Positions 60,515 through 64,000 of a stretch of DNA of 64,000 bases are shown piece after piece. Numbering within the stretch: the stretch's first letter is position 1; every line of letters starts with the position of its first letter. This DNA comes from Paenibacillus sp. VTT E-133291 (GTDB taxonomy: Bacteria; Bacillota; Bacilli; Paenibacillales; Paenibacillaceae), in contig NZ_NFVA01000012.1 of the NCBI RefSeq assembly GCF_002264395.1, forward strand, positions 1 through 64,000, written 5' to 3'. The notes under the pieces are model-generated. The model was given only the letters and a program-made list of their open reading frames with translations. It did not search any database and had not been told where the DNA came from. Made by a program: the position numbers and the translations under genes.

Positions 60515-61144
60515 TTAGCCGATCAGGCAAGTCCCCATCAGCTTGTCACCCCAGTACAATTCAAAAGAATCTCCTGATACGGTAGGGCCTACACCTTCTG
60601 GTGTTCCTGTGAAAATCACATCGTCTTTACCCAGCCCGTAACGCGCAGCGATAAAATCGACAACTTTTTGGAGCGAAAAAATCATGTTTTTAACATTTCC
60701 TCGCTGAACTTCAACACCATTTTTTAAAACCGTGAAATCCGTTCCTTCTAGCTCTTCCTTGTCAGGAAACGCAATGTAAGGTGTGAGTGGAGCAGCGTTC
60801 TTAAAGCCTTTAGCCGGTGTCCAAGGCAGACCTTTCTTCTGCAGATCATTATGCACATCACGCAGTGTGAAATCTAGTCCCAGTGCCATAACATCCACCA
60901 GATCCTCCACGCTCATACCCGGTACATAATCACGCGCGATCCGAAGCACAAGCTCTCCTTCATAATGAACCTGTCCTGAATCCTTTGGAAGCTGAATGAC
61001 TGCTTTATCGAGGGAAACCGCCGCATGTGAGGGCTTCAAAAAAATGAGTGGCTCTACGGGGACGTTATTTCCTAATTCCTCCGCATGTAGCTTGTAGTTC
61101 CGTCCAACACAATACAAATTATTAACAGCAGCGCACACAGACAA
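60515..61144 (-). CDS. Fumarylacetoacetate hydrolase (FAH) family protein
   Basis: A 209-aa metal-dependent hydrolase or tautomerase. Metal-site motifs: HYEGELVLRIAR (ExE), LGLDFTLRDVHNDLQKKG and FTGTPEGVGPTVSGD. Short proteins of this type act as acylpyruvases or oxaloacetate tautomerases/decarboxylases. CVGRNYKLHAEELGN at the N-terminus is typical. It starts at a TTG (61144) with a weak AAAGAGAG site; a GTG two codons in is the alternative. Part of the minus-strand run from CapA. Confidence 0.9.
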   Translation of the reverse strand: MSVCAAVNNLYCVGRNYKLHAEELGNNVPVEPLIFLKPSHAAVSLDKAVIQLPKDSGQVHYEGELVLRIARDYVPGMSVEDLVDVMALGLDFTLRDVHNDLQKKGLPWTPAKGFKNAAPLTPYIAFPDKEELEGTDFTVLKNGVEVQRGNVKNMIFSLQKVVDFIAARYGLGKDDVIFTGTPEGVGPTVSGDSFELYWGDKLMGTCLIG

Positions 61145-61174
61145 TCAGCTCTCTTTCCCATCGAATTGGATTAT

Positions 61175-61909
61175 TTATACTTTTAGAAATGTGTCGCCCC
61201 AGATATCCGGACGGTTTGTACAAATCATTATATCAGAATGCATATCTGCTAAGCGACGCATCTCTTTCTCTTTGTTCACAGTCCAGGCCATAATCTTCAC
61301 CCCTTGCTCCGTCAAAACCTTAGCCAATCTAGGATTTAGACGCGAGAAGCTAATCGACAAAAGAGAACATTCCAGTTCACGCAGCCTTCGAGCAGGATTA
61401 CCAAATCTTGAATCAAAAATTAAGCCTGTACGAAAGTGAGGGTCTATTTCCTTGATTTTTTTCAACACATCTTTGTCAAAAGAGGTCAAAATCACGTCGT
61501 CCCGCATGCCTTTAGAGGAAATAAGATCCGTCACCTTCTGCTCGATGCCAGGATACATATTACCCACTGTTTTCAGTTCAATATTGAGACGCAGTCTACC
61601 AGAGGCTAAGGTAAGCACCTCTTCCAAGGAAGGCACCCGCTCTCCCCGAAAAGAACGCCCTTTCCAGCTACCCGCATCGAGACGCCGGATATGTTCCCAA
61701 TCCATATTCTTCACCTTACCATGACCATTGGTTGTACGGTCCAGTGTGAAGTCATGAATGACAACAGGAACACCGTCCTTGGAGAGCTGGACATCCAATT
61801 CCATCCAGTGGACAAAAGGCATGGCAATGGCCATCCGGATTGCTGCTAATGTATTCTCCGGAGCTTTACCGGAAAATCCCCGATGGGCAACACACAAATT
61901 GTTCATCAT
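61175..61909 (-). CDS. Glycerophosphodiester phosphodiesterase
   Basis: A 244-aa GDPD TIM-barrel enzyme releasing glycerol 3-phosphate from deacylated phospholipids. Catalytic residues are in CVAHRGFSGKAPENT (HR...PENT), WMELDVQLSKDGVPVVIHDFTLDRTTNG (ExD...HD) and RLNIELKTVG. There is no signal peptide, so it is cytoplasmic (UgpQ-like) rather than the secreted GlpQ type. Ribosome binding site GGAGG. It starts 19 bases after the CapA stop. Confidence 0.93.
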   Translation of the reverse strand: MMNNLCVAHRGFSGKAPENTLAAIRMAIAMPFVHWMELDVQLSKDGVPVVIHDFTLDRTTNGHGKVKNMDWEHIRRLDAGSWKGRSFRGERVPSLEEVLTLASGRLRLNIELKTVGNMYPGIEQKVTDLISSKGMRDDVILTSFDKDVLKKIKEIDPHFRTGLIFDSRFGNPARRLRELECSLLSISFSRLNPRLAKVLTEQGVKIMAWTVNKEKEMRRLADMHSDIMICTNRPDIWGDTFLKV

Positions 61910-61927
61910 AAGGACCTCCCAGGAACC

Positions 61928-63316
61928 CTATTTTGTAACTTGAGTGACTTTACCGTCACTGTCGATCTTAACTCGACCAGCAGATAAAGACTCTACTTTT
62001 TTCAGCAAAAGCTGTCCGTTCACCTGATTCATGGGCACGGGCTGAGCTAGCTCAGCAGTCATAGGCTTCAGCTGTAATGAACATTGACCTTTTTTACTGC
62101 ATTCCGCCTGAAAAACAGCTGTTTCCCAAGTGGCGGGTACTGTTGATCTCGTAAAAATAAAATTACCGGTGCTGTAGGCGATCCACTTGCCTTTGTATGG
62201 CTCCACACCTTGCAATACATGCGGGTGACCACCAATGACAAGATCGGCTCCCGCATCGACAAAACTACGTCCAAGGGTCTGCTGAATATTATCAAACTGC
62301 TCCACCCGTTCTTTGCCCCAATGGACAACTACGACAACCAAATCAGCTTTTTGTTTAGCTGCAGCAATCGCTTTAATTCCTTCTCTACTATCATATACTG
62401 AAGCAAGCCCCGGTTTATTTTTACCCGCCATCCAGTCCGATGCAGGAATCACCCGTGTGAACCCCAGCAGGGCGATCTTAATCCCTTTACGCTCAAAATA
62501 TTGTGCTGAGAATGCTTCCTTACTGTTGAGTCCAGCACCAACATAAGGAATGCCTCTTTCTGACAGATGACTAAGCGTGTCTCGCAGACCTTCTTCCCCT
62601 TGATCCAGCGTATGATTGTTCGCCATATTTACTGCATCCACTCCGGCTGCTTTAAGAGCATCTAGTGCTTTAGGCGAGCCTTTGAATACGTATTGCTTAT
62701 TAGCGGCACCAACCCCACCCGTGGTCACAGGAGTCTCCAGATTCACGACCGTTAGGTCATCCTTCTTGAACATTCCATCGAGCGCGGCATACGAATAGTC
62801 GTAACCTTTCTTTTCGAGCAATTCCCCGGCTTTCCCCGAAAAAATAACATCTCCACCAAAATTCAAGGTCACTGTAGTGCCAGAAGCCTGGTCATCTGAT
62901 GGAAGTCCAGACACAGAACCACTATCTGCGACTTGGGAGCTACCTTCATCTGGCGAAGGGGTCTCAGTTGGTACAGGTGCCTGTGTTTCAACATTTTCTT
63001 CTCTCTTTGGCTCGGGTGTAGGTGTAGCTTCCGAAGTTACCGTTGGAGAAGGAATGGGAGACTCCGTGGCTTCAGGCGTTGCAGTCACTACAGGTGCTGT
63101 CTCCTGAGCAGTACTATCCGGCGTAGGCGAAGCCGTCATTTGTGCCACTGGAGGCGGTTCAGAACTTCCCTTGAATCTGTCATCCATAAAACTATAGCTG
63201 AGCGCCACAATAATCATCAGAAGTAGACCTGCATTGACCCACATCCAGGCCGTTCTGCGCTTACGCTTGCTCTTATGTTTGCTCTTCTGTCTAGAACGCG
63301 ATCGCGGCGGATACAT
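61928..63316 (-). CDS. CapA/PgsA-family metallophosphoesterase-like protein
   Basis: A membrane-anchored protein of about 462 aa. A very basic N-terminus (RSRSRQKSKHKSKRKRR) precedes one membrane helix, then a 100-residue Pro/Thr/Glu-rich linker (SPTPDSTAQ... TPTPEPKREE). The PGA_cap (PF09587) domain follows, with TLNFGGDVIFSG, VVNLETPVT, VNMANNHTLDQGEEG, VVVVHWGKE and VIGGHPHVLQG. The family includes PgsA/CapA of poly-gamma-glutamate synthesis, but pgsB/C are absent. The ATG at 63316 is preferred over a TTG at 63343 that lacks a site. Confidence 0.9.
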   Translation of the reverse strand: MYPPRSRSRQKSKHKSKRKRRTAWMWVNAGLLLMIIVALSYSFMDDRFKGSSEPPPVAQMTASPTPDSTAQETAPVVTATPEATESPIPSPTVTSEATPTPEPKREENVETQAPVPTETPSPDEGSSQVADSGSVSGLPSDDQASGTTVTLNFGGDVIFSGKAGELLEKKGYDYSYAALDGMFKKDDLTVVNLETPVTTGGVGAANKQYVFKGSPKALDALKAAGVDAVNMANNHTLDQGEEGLRDTLSHLSERGIPYVGAGLNSKEAFSAQYFERKGIKIALLGFTRVIPASDWMAGKNKPGLASVYDSREGIKAIAAAKQKADLVVVVVHWGKERVEQFDNIQQTLGRSFVDAGADLVIGGHPHVLQGVEPYKGKWIAYSTGNFIFTRSTVPATWETAVFQAECSKKGQCSLQLKPMTAELAQPVPMNQVNGQLLLKKVESLSAGRVKIDSDGKVTQVTK

Positions 63317-63401
63317 TGTTTCTATGATCTCCTCTACTCTCAAATTGGTTCTATTATAGCATATCTAGCACCTGTCCCTCCAAATAAGAGAGTCCGCCAA
63401 G

Positions 63402-63497
63402 TATAAACGCTCTCGGCGTCCTTTTAAGGACGGTGAGTGTTTAAGCGAGAAATATAAGACATAAAGTATAGCGTAAAACTTATACTTTCTTATATTT
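63402..63497. repeat. Two-hairpin 96-bp element, copy 2
   Basis: Hairpin 1: TAAACGCTC/GAGTGTTTA around CGTCCTT-TT-AAGGACG. Hairpin 2: AAATATAAG (63450-63458)/CTTATATTT (63489-63497), a 4-base 5' bulge, then AAAGTATA/TATACTTT. It is co-linear with copy 1 (39136-39231) without gaps. Arm changes keep pairing in both copies. Located between the hemY-type gene and capA. Confidence 0.75.
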
Positions 63498-63525
63498 TAA
63501 AATAGTATGTTCTTAGTTTTAAACA

Positions 63526-63560
63526 AAAACGGTGAAGCAAAAAAATCTTCGCTTCACCGT
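63526..63560 (-). terminator. Terminator of the coproporphyrinogen oxidase gene
   Basis: ACGGTGAAGC (63529-63538) pairs perfectly over 10 bp with GCTTCACCGT (63551-63560). On the minus strand TTTTTGTTT follows. Confidence 0.88.
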
Positions 63561-63596
63561 TCATTATATAATTCTAACTCTCCCGTAAATGAACAA

Positions 63597-64000
63597 TTAA
63601 TTCGATATACGCTTTGCAGCGCTTTGTGCTGTAAGCTTAGCCTGCTTAACACAATCAGGCATTGCCACTCCATCATATCCTGCTCCAAAGACATATATCC
63701 CAGGAAGTGTGGTCTCAAGCTCCCTATGGAATTTAGAAAGATTGTCAAGATGTCCAACAGGATACTGTGGCATCGAATGTTCCGAACGAGTAATTTCCGT
63801 GAATATAGGTTTCGCTGTAATGCCCAAGATCTCTCGTAAATCCTTACTCACTAGTTCCGTAAGCGCCTCATCTGGAAGTTGAACATTCTGCTCATCTCCG
63901 GAGCGGCCTACATGACAGCGCATAAGCACTTTATCTTCCGGGCTCGTATGCGGCCAATTCGTAGACGTCCATGTACAAGCAGTAATATTGCGTCCTTCCT
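63597..64000 (-). CDS. hemY: Coproporphyrinogen III oxidase (HemY/CgoX), 3' part
   Basis: Only the C-terminal 133 residues or so are inside the window; the frame stays open to base 64000. It reads NITACTWTSTNWPHTSPEDKVLMRCHVGRSGDE, then RSEHSMPQYPVGHLDNLSKFH and LPGIYVFGAGYDGVAMPDCVKQAK. This is the characteristic end of the FAD-dependent HemY enzyme of Gram-positives, which oxidises coproporphyrinogen III in the coproporphyrin-dependent heme route. GAGYDGVAMPDC is the C-terminal FAD-binding piece. A terminator follows, so it is the last gene of its unit. Confidence 0.93.
   Translation of the reverse strand, partial: EGRNITACTWTSTNWPHTSPEDKVLMRCHVGRSGDEQNVQLPDEALTELVSKDLREILGITAKPIFTEITRSEHSMPQYPVGHLDNLSKFHRELETTLPGIYVFGAGYDGVAMPDCVKQAKLTAQSAAKRISN

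Noticed and set aside
62877..63226. Open frames opposite the CapA gene
   Set aside because: They are shadows of the Pro/Thr/Glu-rich linker, with low-complexity complement and no initiation signals.

Overview
The window looks like a chromosomal segment of a low-to-mid GC, endospore-forming Firmicute, most likely Paenibacillus. This is inferred from gene content (two YjcZ-type tiny proteins, a YtpB-type sesquarterpene synthase, a YhaN/YhaO pair, RelQ, class-2 PyrD, YugP and YkvI homologues), from very strong AGGAGG ribosome binding sites with frequent GTG/TTG starts, and from U-tailed hairpin terminators between most units. No phage, transposase, plasmid or CRISPR array was seen. It is mostly core genome, with a small accessory patch at about 10.8-19 kb.

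Layout. 0-9 kb: a tRNA-Leu cut by the window edge, small conserved unknowns, xpt, a YkvI-like membrane protein, and a minus-strand operon of a glycosyltransferase with YhaO/YhaN (SbcD/SbcC-like) DNA-repair proteins. 9-11 kb: an RsmF-type rRNA methyltransferase and a 30-residue YjcZ protein. 10.8-19 kb (accessory): a frameshifted methyltransferase, a histidine phosphatase, a PanE-like reductase divergent from a TetR regulator, an ABC-2 exporter, a serine hydrolase and two small lipoproteins. 19-28.5 kb: HAD phosphatase, pseudouridine synthase, a second RsmF, DUF309, RelQ alarmone synthetase, PyrD, an L,D-transpeptidase, ferredoxin and DNA polymerase IV. 28.5-35.2 kb: citramalate synthase, a repeat cluster, a thioredoxin-like protein, a JAMM peptidase, and an Amt - DUF294 nucleotidyltransferase - DnaQ-type exonuclease operon. 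35.7-41.4 kb: MerR, YugP, LysR, rhomboid, thiol peroxidase, a DUF1499-like protein, 6S RNA, a YesL-like protein and a second YjcZ. 41.4-51.6 kb: DEAD-box helicase with a long leader, YitT, a DUF4015 protein, MATE, PfkA, YtpB, MFS and a cold-shock protein. 51.7-64 kb: small proteins, PepF, LapA, M42 peptidase and a phosphodiester glycosidase. These are followed by a long minus-strand run (CapA, GDPD, FAA hydrolase, DUF92, TetR, ABC-F, TPR), then the 3' part of coproporphyrinogen oxidase.

Themes. RNA and ribosome maintenance is over-represented: two RsmF paralogues, RsuA-like, ABC-F, DEAD-box, cold-shock protein, 6S RNA and RelQ. Several genes serve the envelope or sporulation (YjcZ x2, L,D-transpeptidase, CapA, YtpB, YugP).

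Most notable observations: a dense series of perfect inverted repeats inside a GC-rich stretch of the yhaN-like gene; a two-hairpin 96-bp element in two co-linear copies (39.1 and 63.4 kb); a cluster of four AGGGA-N5-TCCCT hairpins; the Amt-DUF294-exonuclease operon as a candidate uncharacterised nucleotide-based control module; and two strong in-frame starts on pepF. All product names rest on reading motifs and on remembered families; no database search was run.
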